DNA of 34,089 nucleotides from Chara braunii (lineage: Eukaryota; Streptophyta; Charophyceae; Charales; Characeae), in NCBI GenBank assembly GCA_003427395.1, contig BFEA01000211.1, forward strand, positions 1,874,157 to 1,908,245, in the 5' to 3' direction. The notes under the pieces are model-generated. The model ran no database searches. It was given only the letters and a program-made list of their open reading frames with translations, and had not been told where the DNA came from. The translations under genes were made by a program, and so were the position numbers. The first letter of the stretch is position 1. Each line of letters begins with the position of its first letter. Below are positions 18,906 through 28,109 of the stretch, piece by piece.

Positions 18906-19420
18906 CTTACCACCAAGCAGAAATGGCGATGCGGGGTGAACCGAAAGTCGAGCTAGGGCTCCAAACTTCGAGGTGCCTGCCTGGGGAGCTTAGCGGTGTA
19001 TCCACCCATGTTCGAGCGGAAGATTCATTCCATTTTTGTTCTTCCCGTTGATGGAAGTAGCCTCTCGATATTTCTAATAGAAAGTTCATTTTCATTTTTT
19101 TTCTCTGTTAATCCTTACCGCGATTTCTTTCCTCTGTGCCACCGCTCATAACCTTCTTCCCACAGACAGCTAACGGACCTGGTTAAAGCCTACAGCCAGG
19201 CGCATTCGTAAGTTAGATGTTACGGCTGGCATAAGAGAGAGAAGAGAATTAGCAGGAAAAGTAGATAGGAAGAAGGGCATAAGAGAGGAAGCGTACCTAA
19301 TTAAGGCCGAGTCAAAGGCTGAAGCTGAAAAGCAACGTACCTCCCCATGNGTTCGGGAAAAANTCATTCTAAATCGGACATCAGTTAAAGTGTGCGGGGG
19401 TCAGGTCCTCGCTNGTCATA
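18000..19420 (+). repeat. irregular repeats containing AGCGGAAGATTCATT
   Basis: The string AGCGGAAGATTCATT or a close variant occurs near 18,041, 18,402, 18,575 and 19,015, with weaker matches near 19,080 and 19,355. It is often followed by TCATTTTTG or GCTCATCC and GATGGAAGTAGC. One more copy is at 31,793-31,845. Unit length varies from about 170 to 450 bp. N bases at 18,544, 19,350, 19,363, 19,414 and 19,423 again suggest collapsed copies. A minus-strand frame at 18,594-18,818 with an acidic NDDDEHDN stretch is unrecognised and probably not a gene. Confidence 0.5.
18835..18904. repeat. (GA)n microsatellite
   Basis: About 70 bp of GA dinucleotides with one interruption (AAAGAG). It accounts for the RE- and SL-repeat open frames on the two strands. 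Confidence 0.95.
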
Positions 19421-19429
19421 GCNGCTATT

Positions 19430-20500
19430 GTGACCGAAGCTGCTTGTTGTAGTGGTGGTCTTCAACTTCAACAAGGTCGTACTTTTCATCAAAGGTCCCG
19501 CTGCTGTGATCTTCAGGCTGGATCTTGCAGCTGCAGTCTTTGTCCCGACCATGAGTGTTGGTGGAAGTGCACAGCCATTCCGGTGTTGGCTCCCTGTGGC
19601 AACAAGGTCCGAATTACTACTGTAGGGGCAGCAGTCTCTTCAGCATACATAATTGACAGTCTATGAAGGTACTGTGTTGAGGACTACGATGAGGAACTGT
19701 TCTTACGATCTTAACAGGTGGGCTGTTGAACTAAGAAGAGTTACTGTGACTTTTCGGTAAAGGGCTGTTGACAGAGTGCTGCGAGTTCCATCTGCATATG
19801 TGGCTACTGACTGACTGAAGGATGCTGGTTGAAAAGATTACCATTCAGCAGGTTGTTGTTCCTTTCCAGAGGCTGGCTGCCTTTTCATCAAGCTGGTGAA
19901 GTTTGGCTTTCGAGCGCCTCGTAAGCTTTGGGCTTTTCGTTGTAGGGCAGTTACTATACTGCTCCCTTTTGCTTCTTATGTGGCATTACTGTCACACAAC
20001 AAATGACTGGGAAAAACACAGCGGTGATGGTAGCGAGACACAGCGGCGGAATCGCACAGTAAAAAGACACTACAACAGCACTGGTTCAGCAATTCCGGTC
20101 AGTACACAGTCTGGTAGCAACATGGAAATACAACGATGTTAGGGCCTGGCCGCCCTGTTCAGCATTTCCTTCTTACCAATCGGAAGCCCAACCGCTTACC
20201 CAATGGCCAGTAATCTACGACTCCTCCTCTGCAGTAGAAGGCAAATCTCTGCCTCTCAACTTGCAAGCATTGCCTTCCCTCCAGTGCTCTGTTAAAAAAT
20301 ATACACAGAATGAAACAGAATTATACATTGATGTGCGATGCTGTGAGTATTTCTATATACGCAGTATTTCACTGATCTTATTGAGCATGCACAGCTGTGT
20401 TAACTGAAGTATTGAGGAGTTTCGCCTACGCCTCGAATAGAGCACGGGGTGTGCACTATTAGAACACGACCCTTCTAGGTTGCGTTTCCACAGTTTGGTC
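19430..20500. other. unannotated stretch
   Basis: About 1 kb with no recognisable gene, RNA or repeated block. Short frames at 19,430-19,666 and 19,903-20,142 carry no known domain. It may include diverged sequence of element II upstream of its first conserved block. Confidence 0.35.
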
Positions 20501-20624
20501 AAGGAGGAGGGGTTGTGGCTTTGAAGGGGGCAACTAGGTTCAAGCAAGGGGATTACTACCACGACTTGGTGGACATTCGGGGGTTGGATTTTTGCCTTTC
20601 GCCGGGAGCTGAGTACCGTTACTG

Positions 20625-20910
20625 CGTTATTGGCCGCCATTGCGGGGCCCTCAGGAGTGGAAGACTTCAACGCCCTCTCCTGAGAGTCGAGTCAGTCTCT
20701 TTCTTGTATCTCGAGCGTCTGAAACCCCAACTTCTACCTCTCTTACTCTCAGTCTAGTCCAAGGTAACGAGAGGAAGGCGGCAGGCGGGATTGCAACCCG
20801 TAGGACCGCGCCAAGGCCTCTGTGGGAGGTACGCCCCACCAATTGCGGGAGCTCTGCCGGAACCCAGGCGGGGTTCTGGAGGCAGGGAATCGCAGGTATG
20901 ACTCTCGTTT
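20625..20910 (+). repeat. terminal block of element II
   Basis: Shares CATTGCGGGGCCCTCAGG, TTCTTGTATCTC, CTCAGTCTAGTCC and ACGAGAGGAAGGCGGCAGG with the minus strand of 6115-6390. The stem-loop CCGGAACC..GGTTCTGG is kept with an altered loop (seven bases in element I, nine here). This block is the easiest anchor for finding other copies of the family. Confidence 0.65.
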
Positions 20911-21138
20911 CACGTGTGTGATCCTTTCCCCTATCTGCTATCCCGTGGGTATCATAATGTATATGTGAGAGGCTACTATTTTTTCTGTTTTATTATGTTT
21001 GTCAGGACATGCATTGTGAAAGGTTTAATGAACAATTATGTACGAGAAGTCAGATAATCCTTGAGTGAATTCAGACAGAACGAACTGGGGGAAGGAGGAA
21101 GGAAGGTGTTTTGCATGTTTTGGCCGGGTCAAACCCAG

Positions 21139-22162
21139 ACTGAGTCCCTCCGGGTGGATGTGGATTCAGTGCTATGTTTTATTAATGTTTGTTGGTCTGT
21201 GTGTGACCTTTTTTTCATGACTGGTCTACTCGGGTGGGACGGATCAGTAGCTGTTTTATTTGAGGGTTTCTGAAAAGGAGGACGGGCACCCCGGGTGGGG
21301 AAGGCTCAGAATCGTGGTGTTTATTTTAATGAGTTGTGGTGCGTGTTTTCTTTTGAGGGAATAACGGCATAAGACTAAGCGTACCCTAGGGTTAGGGCGG
21401 CTTAGCCATGAACCACGAATTAACTGGCCAACCAAAAGTATAAATTTTGATATATATATTTTATTGAACTTATACTTCTGACAGACGGGCACCCCGGGTG
21501 GGGAAAGTCAGTCAGTAAGTCAGGTAGAACTAAGGAAGAGGGAAAGAGATGAAGAGTAAAACAGAGGTAACTGGGCAGACTGAACGTACCCTAGGGTTAG
21601 GGCGGTTCAGTTATATGCTCATGATAACACTAAGGAGCAGAGAGTTAGTATAAATCTGATTTTATTTCCCCTTCTAAACATAAGGCAGGATCGGAAGTTC
21701 CATTATTAGAAAGGTCCGATCGACTGCTTAATAAGAGAAGGAAAAACATAAAGTCTGTGAAAGTATTTGTACCCTATTTCATGTTGTATGGCTAACTAGG
21801 CTAGGGTTAGGGCGGCCTAAGTAATATGCCTTTGTCATTGATGTGTTGCGGGTTGGACGTACCCTAGGGTTAGGGCGGTTCAACTTTTTGTCGTTTGTAC
21901 TTATGTTCAGGCAAACTAGACCTACCCCTGGGTAGGGATGGTATAGAATGATGCCGTATGTAACTTTGTTTAAAGCAGACTGGGCACCCTAGGGTTAGGG
22001 CAACCCAGTCCTATGCGCTTGTTGTCAGTTAGGCATATGCCTTATGTATATAGTTTCTGTTATGTTGGGCACACCCTAGGGTTAGGGCAGTCCAAATGTG
22101 CGTGCCTTACTCGTGTACCTAGGCAGGTCAGGCATACCCTAGGGTTAGGGCTTTGTCTGACC
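21139..22162. repeat. array of about 12 hairpins with CCCTAGGGTTAGGG-type core
   Basis: Units lie at 21,139, 21,221, 21,281, 21,375, 21,478, 21,579, 21,796, 21,852, 21,916, 21,978, 22,065 and 22,126, mostly 56-103 bp apart. The usual core is ACCCTAGGGTTAGGGC, able to form CCCTA/TAGGG; early units have CCCGGGTGGGG or similar. Flanking arms differ in every unit yet pair: CTAAGC/GCTTAG, CTGAC/GTCAG, ACTGAAC/GTTCAGT, CTAGGC/GCCTAAG, GTTGGAC/GTTCAAC, GACTGGG/CCCAGTC, TTGGGC/GTCCAA, GGTCAGGC/GTCTGACC. Several differences are single-strand changes that keep G-U pairs, which favours RNA. The unit at 21,281 pairs poorly. Confidence 0.85.
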
Positions 22163-22543
22163 GTATGCCATAGGAAAGGGGGATGTAAAAGGGAATAACG
22201 AGGTTTTTTTAACGAACTATGAGGTTGAAAGAAACCTGAGGGTTGGTGAGAGATGTTCGTTGTGATTGTTTGTGTGTGTGTTTGCGGACTCTCACTCCGG
22301 GATATCTTCTGATAAGATTAGTTGCTTTAGATGCTCGCTGAGTGCTGGAGCCATAGGCAGATAAAATGGATGATGGGAGCAAAGCTTGGGATAAGATAGG
22401 ACTTGGCTCTGCTAGGAGTTAGGATCAGTGTTAGCTCACGCTCTCATCTAGAGGTCGTGCAGACTATCGTTGATTCTACCTTCCAAAGTAAGCGTCAGAA
22501 GTTAGTCCCAAGTATAGTTTTGCTTTATCTTTCTATTTTCAGC

Positions 22544-22766
22544 TTTGTATAAATCTTGGCAGCCTCTTTTTCCTACGTGAAGCACTGCCGAAATTTTTAC
22601 AAATCTGAAAGAGTTAGTCATTTTTGGGCTTTCAGAAATTCTGAAAAGACACTTTTCCTATGAGAAGCGCTGCCGAAATTTCGTAGAAATCGAGGAATTA
22701 GAATAATTTATGCTAGGAGAAACTTGGCAAGTCCACCCTGAATAGGGGAGATGCTGCCAATTTCTC
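22544..22766. repeat. hairpin array 2 of element II (GGCAG core)
   Basis: Three units: 22,544-22,603 (TTTGTA/TACAAA), 22,630-22,691, and 22,717-22,766 (GAGAAA/TTTCTC). Each has an inner TTGGCAG or similar paired with CTGCC, and CTACG..GAAGC between. The reverse complement of the first aligns base for base with the unit at 4661-4720 of element I, apart from scattered changes. Confidence 0.6.
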
Positions 22767-22889
22767 AGGACCCAGATTAGAAAATGGGAGCTGAGTTTGA
22801 GACTAGTAGAGGAGCTAGGATACGAGCTAGAAAGTATTCTCCATGTGAGGTAAACGTAGTAGTGACTCTCTTTGGTCTGTACTGTGATG

Positions 22890-23400
22890 CAGGTCTTTGT
22901 GACTCGGTTGAAGGATTGATCTGGCCAGCATAATCCTGTTAAGGATTATTCTTCTGTTATCATTGATAACAGGTCGGTTGCCGATTCGTCGGTTTACGAC
23001 TCAACTTTCCTACTACTTCTGCTTCTCAACCTAAGGCCTTGGCCCTTGCTGGTTTATTGTTTTCTTGGGTTTTCACCCAGATTCTTTATAAATGGTCATT
23101 TTTTTAAAGACTGAGTATCTTTGTTATGGAAAGGTGGGGAAAAGGTTAGGCTTGTGTGCGTAAGGCAGGGTGTGAGTTGCAGAAGGCTGAAAAGTTGACC
23201 CCTTTAGTGTGTGTGATGTCGTTTGAATTCTGTGTGTGATCGCAGGTATGTGTGGAGAAACCTCCATAAAGTTTGGTGATTGGTTGTGAATTGGATTGAG
23301 ATGGGCAAATCAGACAACTGTCGTGAGAGTGAACTACCACACAAACTCTTTGTTTGATTGCGATTGGTCTTTTCCTGTCCTGATTTTTTTTTAATAGTCA
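22890..23400 (-). repeat. stem-loop and TATA/AATAAA-type block of element II
   Basis: On the + strand it contains ATAATCCTGTTAAGGATTAT, CTGTTATCATTGATAACAG and TGGGTTTTCACCCA, all perfect stem-loops. Element I keeps the first two on its minus strand with different loop bases. The minus strand keeps GACCATT..ATAAAG..GGTGAAAACCC. A convincing TATA run is not present at the equivalent distance. Confidence 0.55.
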
Positions 23401-23829
23401 AAGTAGGCGTACGCTCGGAGAACCCTCACAAGGTTATGCGACTACACGCTTACGGCTCTCTTTTACTCTTCGATTTTATATGGTCGAACGTTAGTCCCAG
23501 GTCCTAGGTTCGGGGCTGAAGGGATTACCCTTCGCACAGTTCTGACCTACTTACATCCTTAGGGAAATAGAAGCGCCGCGAGAAGGAGGGACTGACCCCC
23601 AACACCTCGGTCCGGCAGGGCATTCATGTTTTTTTCTGCTAGCGTCAAGCGCCCCTTTTCTCTTTCCTTGTTTAATTTGCTTTGGTGGAACGATAAAGTT
23701 TCGGACGGAAGGATTAGCGTGTCGATGGTGATGCGCCAGACAACTCACCACCGCTCCGAATCCTTTCCTGCCCTAGGGACCATCTTACCTCGCACCGTTT
23801 GGGACACGTCAGGGTGCTGAAGACGATAA

Positions 23830-24780
23830 GGCCCCCAGGCCGTTTTTTTTGCGCTCGCTAAAGGTTTACCCCCTTTAGCGTGCGCTTCAGCCGACGCCTG
23901 AGCATCGAAAGCGACCCCATGGCTTAAACGAGGTCACTCGGGTATGGGCACTACATGGTGCGCCGACATCACGATTGCTTACACAAATGTGCATTGTTGG
24001 TCGGTATGCGAAAGTCCTGTGTTCGCATGGCCTTATGTTAACCCGCACGCGCGACACTTACCGATTTCCGCACCTGAAAGTTATGGGTCAAGCAAAAAGG
24101 GCAAAGACACGTTATGGCTAGTAGACCCGAGTTTCGATAGCGCGAAACGGTGAGTGGGCGAGATATCAATCCCAGTCGACGTATGGGGGTTCGCGTACGA
24201 GCCTCTCACGCCTCAAACAACGGGTTGCCTATGGGTCCGGCTTTGGGCACCATCCGCACGCATCTCGCGGGTTGGCCTACACCTTCCACTTGAGACTGCT
24301 ATCAGACTATGAGCTAGACAGAGAGATGAAATAGGGCGATCCTCCCTTTCTATCTGCAGTTGTTTCCTCTTTTAAATTTTCTTGGTTGGACGTTGTAGTC
24401 CGTGGTAGCCGCTAAAGTCAAACCCCTTGATTTTGGCTACCACGACAGCTCTGAAGCTGTCTACTCAACCCCTCTGTACAGGGTGCAGAAGAGGGTGTGG
24501 TCTTCAACCGCACATGGCGGTTGTCTGGCGTCGAGAGATTACCCCTCAAAGCGCCTGTCAGCCGATACTTGAGTGTCGAATGCGACCCTCGAGATTATCA
24601 AGGGCCGCAAGGCTACGAGTACCACATAGTACCCCATCAACGCAAATGCTTGCGAATGCCCTCATGGCTGGTCGATATGAGGAGGTCATGCGCGCGCATG
24701 ACTCTTATACAAAAGTTCAGCGCGCGATGCCTACCTGATTCTCGCAGCATGAAGTTATGGGTCAGATACTGAAGGGACTA
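23830..24780 (+). repeat. diverged tandem duplication ending in AAGTTATGGGTCA
   Basis: 23,856-24,095 and 24,538-24,767 share ordered strings: TTACCCC, AGCCGA..C.TGAG..TCGAA.GCGACCC, TGGTCG.TATG, CGCGCG and AAGTTATGGGTCA. The second copy runs straight into the outer end of an inverted-arm element. Translations of the two copies align loosely (RRSCARM versus RKSCVRM), but the first has stops, so coding is doubtful. It may be a subterminal part of a longer version of that element. Confidence 0.4.
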
Positions 24781-25310
24781 GGAGTGTTGTGATATTGTGT
24801 TTGTTTTGTGTTTTTCTATGTGTTATGTGTCGGTAGATGTGAGTGTTGTGGTGTAACGCGTGGTGTGTGTGATGCGTCCTAGTCGACTGGCGCCGAGTCA
24901 CGTTTGGGACCTCAGCCCCCCAGTACGTCGATTCGCGTGCGGGTTCGATTTTCGGGCGTTCAACCGAGCGTAACCCCCTATGCTACAGCGAACGAGAAAC
25001 GCCCTCGGTTGGGCCACCTCTGCAATTGCATACGACAAGCTTTCGCATGTGGTTCAATAGCTCGGCGGGGATACGCCCTAAGGGATGGTGACAGCTCCCG
25101 CAGGTGGAGGTAAAGCGGTGCCTCGCGTGGCTCTGTCCTGTCGCAGGGACTCGCGAGAGGTACGGCTAGCGCACTCAGCCGGAGTGGCACCTCGCTCTCC
25201 GCGACGGAAGTCCTGCCAAATCCTGCGTGACGCGGCCAGGAGGGTCCCCTTGCGAGACCGATGCGCTCGACAGCGCCGTCAAATTCGGACGCGAGCGCAC
25301 CGACGTGACT
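24752..25310 (+). mobile_element. inverted-arm family, arm B
   Basis: AAGTTATGGGTCAGATACTG and GGGACTAGGAGTG open the arm, as at 0.38 kb. It continues through TGCGTCCTAGTCGAC, TATGCTACAGCGAACGAGAA, GGCGGGGATACGCCCTAAGG and CCTCGCG..CGCGAGAGG to ATCCTGCGTGACGCGGCCAG and GCGCTCGACAGC. No complementary arm follows; the Penelope-like element begins 150 bp downstream and may have disrupted the original structure. The palindrome CCAAATACCATTGTAAGGG..TTTGG sits at 25,324-25,349. Confidence 0.65.
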
Positions 25311-25453
25311 TGCAAAATTCACGCCAAATACCATTGTAAGGGTATTTGGTACGACAGCGGAACTCCCAAAATCTTTGTGTTGTGCCCCTGTCAGGTGGGT
25401 GTGCAACTTTGCAATGTGGACCTCCCCGTTTGGGCCTTGGCCTTGTGCAATAG
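25310..25453. other. short flank with palindrome and insertion site
   Basis: Contains the near-perfect 26 bp palindrome at 25,324-25,349, whose TACC.TTGTAAGGGTA core recalls the palindrome-led repeats. It ends at GTGCAATAG (25,445-25,453), which recurs immediately after the Penelope-like element at 30,757-30,765. No gene. Confidence 0.5.
25445..25453. repeat. GTGCAATAG flank, left copy (probable target duplication)
   Basis: GTGCAATAG here recurs at 30,757-30,765 just beyond the right terminal repeat. The preceding CTT is shared too. The equivalent place inside the element before the 3' terminal repeat reads GTGCAGTAG, so the motif could instead be part of the element. See the finding on boundary ambiguity. 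Confidence 0.55.
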
Positions 25454-25928
25454 AATTAAGACAATACAGTAGCGGGTTCGAATCTTGGTCGAAAGCCTTT
25501 TTTCGGTCTGGCCGGTTGAGTGAATACGAGCGGACTCTAGGATATTCCTTCGATGTTTTTGCTATGTTTTGTAGTATAGGCTGGTATGGTTTTTGTATAA
25601 ATAGAAGTCTATAGTCTAGCTTGGTACCGACATACTTGACCCTTGATGAGTGTTGGTCTGGCAGCCAGCCGAAACCGGTCAGGTCGTTTGCCAACCAGAT
25701 GCTTGCGTCTGGTAGTTTTTGTGCTTCATGATTACATTTTTTGAAACGTCATATTCAGGATTTTCGACTACTTGACTTCTTGTGGCTTTCTCCACGTCCG
25801 TCTTCTTTTTCCTCCTTCCTCGGTTGTGCCGTCAGTCTTGCATGTTTCTGGACGTCACTTTTGACTTGGTGCAGTTGTTTGCTGTCCTCACTTGATGAAA
25901 CTGGGAAGCTTTATCGTCTACGATAACT
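25454..25928 (+). repeat. 5' terminal direct repeat (pseudo-LTR)
   Basis: Starts AATTAAGACAATACAGTAGC and ends GTCTACGATAACTT. It matches 29,789-30,265 with about 26 differences counted by eye, so roughly 5 percent divergence since the copies were last equal. It holds a B-box-like GGGTTCGAATC near its start, TATAAATAG at about 25,597 (unproven as a promoter), and a mutated hammerhead motif. Confidence 0.85.
25637..25686 (+). ncRNA. hammerhead ribozyme motif, 5' copy, probably inactive
   Basis: Same layout as the 3' copy: TTGATGA (25,643-25,649), stem II GTTGG/CCAGC, CGAAACC and the GGTC cleavage site ending at 25,680. The first core base is T instead of C, a position that is essential in known hammerheads. 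One stem I pair is also lost (A at 25,681). Stem II differs from the 3' copy by one base that still pairs as G-U. Likely a decayed ribozyme. Confidence 0.75.
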
Positions 25929-26001
25929 TCAGCTCACAAGGTAATCGCCGTAGAGGTTATACTACGTGTGTGTGGTTTTGCGTCAGATTCGTCGTAGTAG
26001 C

Positions 26002-27333
26002 ATGGCGTGTAACTCTGCTTTGTCGACATCGATTGTCCGTTCGTGTTATAATTGTGGACAACCTGGTCATTTGTCTCGTTTCTGCCCATTGCGTGACCGT
26101 CGTCTAGCTAATCCATCTATGTCAAATGAGAATGCTAATACTGTTGTCATACCAACGCAAAGTAATGCCCTAGTTACGTATCCTGTGGCCAATAGTTATG
26201 GTGGAGGGGGGTACGGTTTTGGTTATGGTGGAGGGCTTAAGCCCCGAGTTAAGACTCTGGAATCTACAGTTGCTGAGCTGAAGGTCTTTCCCGATGCTGA
26301 GTTTGAATGCGAGAAGGCTCGAAAGGATGAAGAAGAAAAAGTCAAGAAGGATAAGGAAGATGAGGAGCGGAGGCAGCGTGAAAAGATCGAAAGAGAAGAA
26401 CTGCATTCAAAAATTAACGTGAATATCGAGGAACAATTGAAGTCGGTGCGTGAGTTACTCGAGAGCAAGAAGGCGAGTAGTGGTGAGAGTGATGAGGTTA
26501 AGAGGCTGAAGCTCGAAGTTGAATGACTGCTGAAGGCTCAGGTGAACACGAATGTTGCATCGACCTCGGAGAGTGAACTCGAACGTTTCCGTAGGGAACA
26601 GGAAGCGGAGCGTACACGTGCTGAGCTCAGATTTGCAGCGATGGAGCAGGACATGGCTATACCGAAGAAAGCAAATGAGGAAGCCATGTTGGCCGCCAAG
26701 CAATGGAAAATGGAGGCGCTTCGCCCTGGGAATAAGAGGGGAAGTGTAGCTGTTACTTCGTCTCCTGTTGTTGGGAATCGGACACGTCCACGTGTCACTA
26801 TCTTGCAAATGCTGCCGTGGATCATCAAATCAGATGTGAGATGGAGGCTAATAGTGAGCATCAGAATCAAAAAATTGAACTTTTGAAGGAGTGGCATTTG
26901 CGAGAGATGGAAGGGCGTCGGGCAGTTGAGCTCGAAGTTGAACGACTAAAGGTAAAGATGGCGCGGCTTGAAGTAGAAAAGCGGACACCACTTGCGTCGA
27001 ATCTAAAAACGAGGTTGGATGAGGTGGTTGTTGGTTTCAACGCCTCGTACGAAGGGGAAGGCTGTGGTCGATCGAGATTCCTTTGTGGCGGAGCAACGAA
27101 AGGTTATGAAGCAGAAAAAGAAGGATGATGTTGTGACTACGTGCGAAGAGGAAGGGCTTAAGTATGTTAATCTGGAGATTAGCAGAGAAAAGATCGTGTC
27201 GAAACGAGTCTTGGCGGCCTTTGGCAGTTTCGGGGGACCAAAGGGAGGGGTAATCATTCATGATGTTTCGGATAACGCCCAGGGAGGTAATGACGATAGT
27301 ACGGAGGACAACGATGAATCTGGCATTTCGTAG
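26002..27333 (+). pseudogene. zinc-knuckle (CCHC) coiled-coil ORF1 of Penelope-like element
   Basis: The frame starts MACNSALSTS at 26,002 and reaches a zinc knuckle, CYNCGQPGHLSRFC, by residue 15. A glycine/tyrosine-rich patch follows (GGGGYGFGYGGG), then a long charged coiled coil (EEKVKKDKEDEERRQREKIE). An in-frame TGA at 26,524 replaces what is probably CGA: the related phrase LEVERL reads GAACGA at 26,940. The frame shifts near 26,805 and returns near 27,030, with related sequence ending at 27,333 (DDSTEDNDESGIS). Zinc knuckle plus coiled coil suggests an RNA-binding Gag-like protein. A later ATG (26,120) is possible, but the 26,002 start keeps the zinc knuckle. Confidence 0.75.
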
Positions 27334-27386
27334 CTTCTTTCCCGAATGCGGCGTCTGCTTGGGAACTCCTGAGGCTCTGTTCTTTT

Positions 27387-27995
27387 TTGCGCTCTGTTTC
27401 CGCTACCTTCGTGCGCTCTAAATTACTGAATGTGTTTGTGAGCTTACTTATTCTGTTGTTGATTAACTTGGGGCAGGTCACGTGGGGGAATAAGATTCTG
27501 GGTTTTTGTGCGCAGGTGCTGCTTCGAAGCAATGTCTTCTATGGTTTTGTTGTCTACGTTTTGGTGTCTCCTTGGCATCGGCATGTGTACATGGGTAGTA
27601 CTTCGAGGGATGTGCATGTGCGTTGGAGTGAGCATGTATACCGTGCGTGCGGCACGGAGTTGGTTGAGAAAGGATGAAGGAACGAGAGTTTGTATCGTTG
27701 GCTTCGAAGGTGTGGGGCTCATCGTTATTTTCCTGTCCCTATTTGTGTTTGTTCCAATGCTGATCGTGAATCGTGTGATAAGTTTTTTATTCGTTCATTT
27801 TCTCCTTCCCTTAATATTCGGGACAAGAAGCGGCGTACCCGGAGGCAACGTCCGGGGTTGCGCGAAAGGCTACGGAAGGCTAGACGAAGTGGTCGTGTTA
27901 GTCCTTTCTCCTCCTCTAGGAACTGTTCGCTAATCACGTTCTCATCTAGTATTGGTATCTGCAGTAATAGTTTATTTTCTATTCTTCAGAAATGA
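27387..27995 (+). pseudogene. GIY-YIG endonuclease region of ORF2
   Basis: In the frame from 27,387, VVYVLVSPWHRHVYMGSTSR (residues 55-74) gives the GIY-like VVY and YIG-like VYMG motifs. A conserved-type arginine follows at 79 and histidine at 83 (VRWSEH). A TGA at 27,675-27,677 interrupts the frame; the same frame continues with NESLYRWLRRCGAHRYF and a basic tail (KKRRTRRQRPGLRERLRKARR). GIY-YIG nucleases nick target DNA for Penelope-like elements. The preceding 50 residues are hydrophobic and may not be genuine protein. A CGA to TGA change is the simplest reason for the stop. Confidence 0.7.
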
Positions 27996-28109
27996 CGCAC
28001 TTGTAGCATTCATCGTTCCGTTGTGATATGCCATGGTGGCGCTGTTTGTAGTGATAAGTGGAAAGTTTTGAAGAGAGCGTATGGCTGATCAGTTGTTTCG
28101 TGTGAATAT

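Larger units (their letters stand above)
20625..23400 (-). mobile_element. LTR-like structured element II (inverted relative of element I)
   Basis: Blocks in this order match element I in reverse complement: a terminal block (20,625-20,910), a hairpin array (21,139-22,162), the linker TAGTTGCTTTAGATGCTCGC (22,318-22,365), a GGCAG hairpin array (22,544-22,766), and the stem-loop and TATA/AATAAA-type block (22,890-23,400). The minus strand is chosen as sense by analogy with element I, though AATAAA has decayed here (TTATAAAG on that strand). The first array uses a different core from element I. No protein domain is visible. Confidence 0.55.

Noticed and set aside
21380-22150. Interstitial telomere array (TTAGGG or TTTAGGG)
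   Set aside because: CCCTAGGGTTAGGG contains TTAGGG, but units are single, 56-217 bp apart and each is framed by its own complementary arms. A telomere tract would be contiguous head-to-tail repeats.
21139-22162. CRISPR-like array of repeats and spacers
   Set aside because: Spacing is irregular, arms of the repeat differ in every unit, and the genome is eukaryotic with retroelements. No cas genes are present.
24978-25694. 238-codon open frame on the - strand
   Set aside because: It runs from the Penelope-like terminal repeat, across the hammerhead and insertion site, into arm B. A frame crossing an insertion boundary and a ribozyme is not a gene.
27675-27677. TGA as a selenocysteine codon in the GIY-YIG region
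   Set aside because: Selenocysteine has been reported for some relatives of this branch, but the residue is not at an evident cysteine position and no SECIS-like element was found. CpG decay is simpler.
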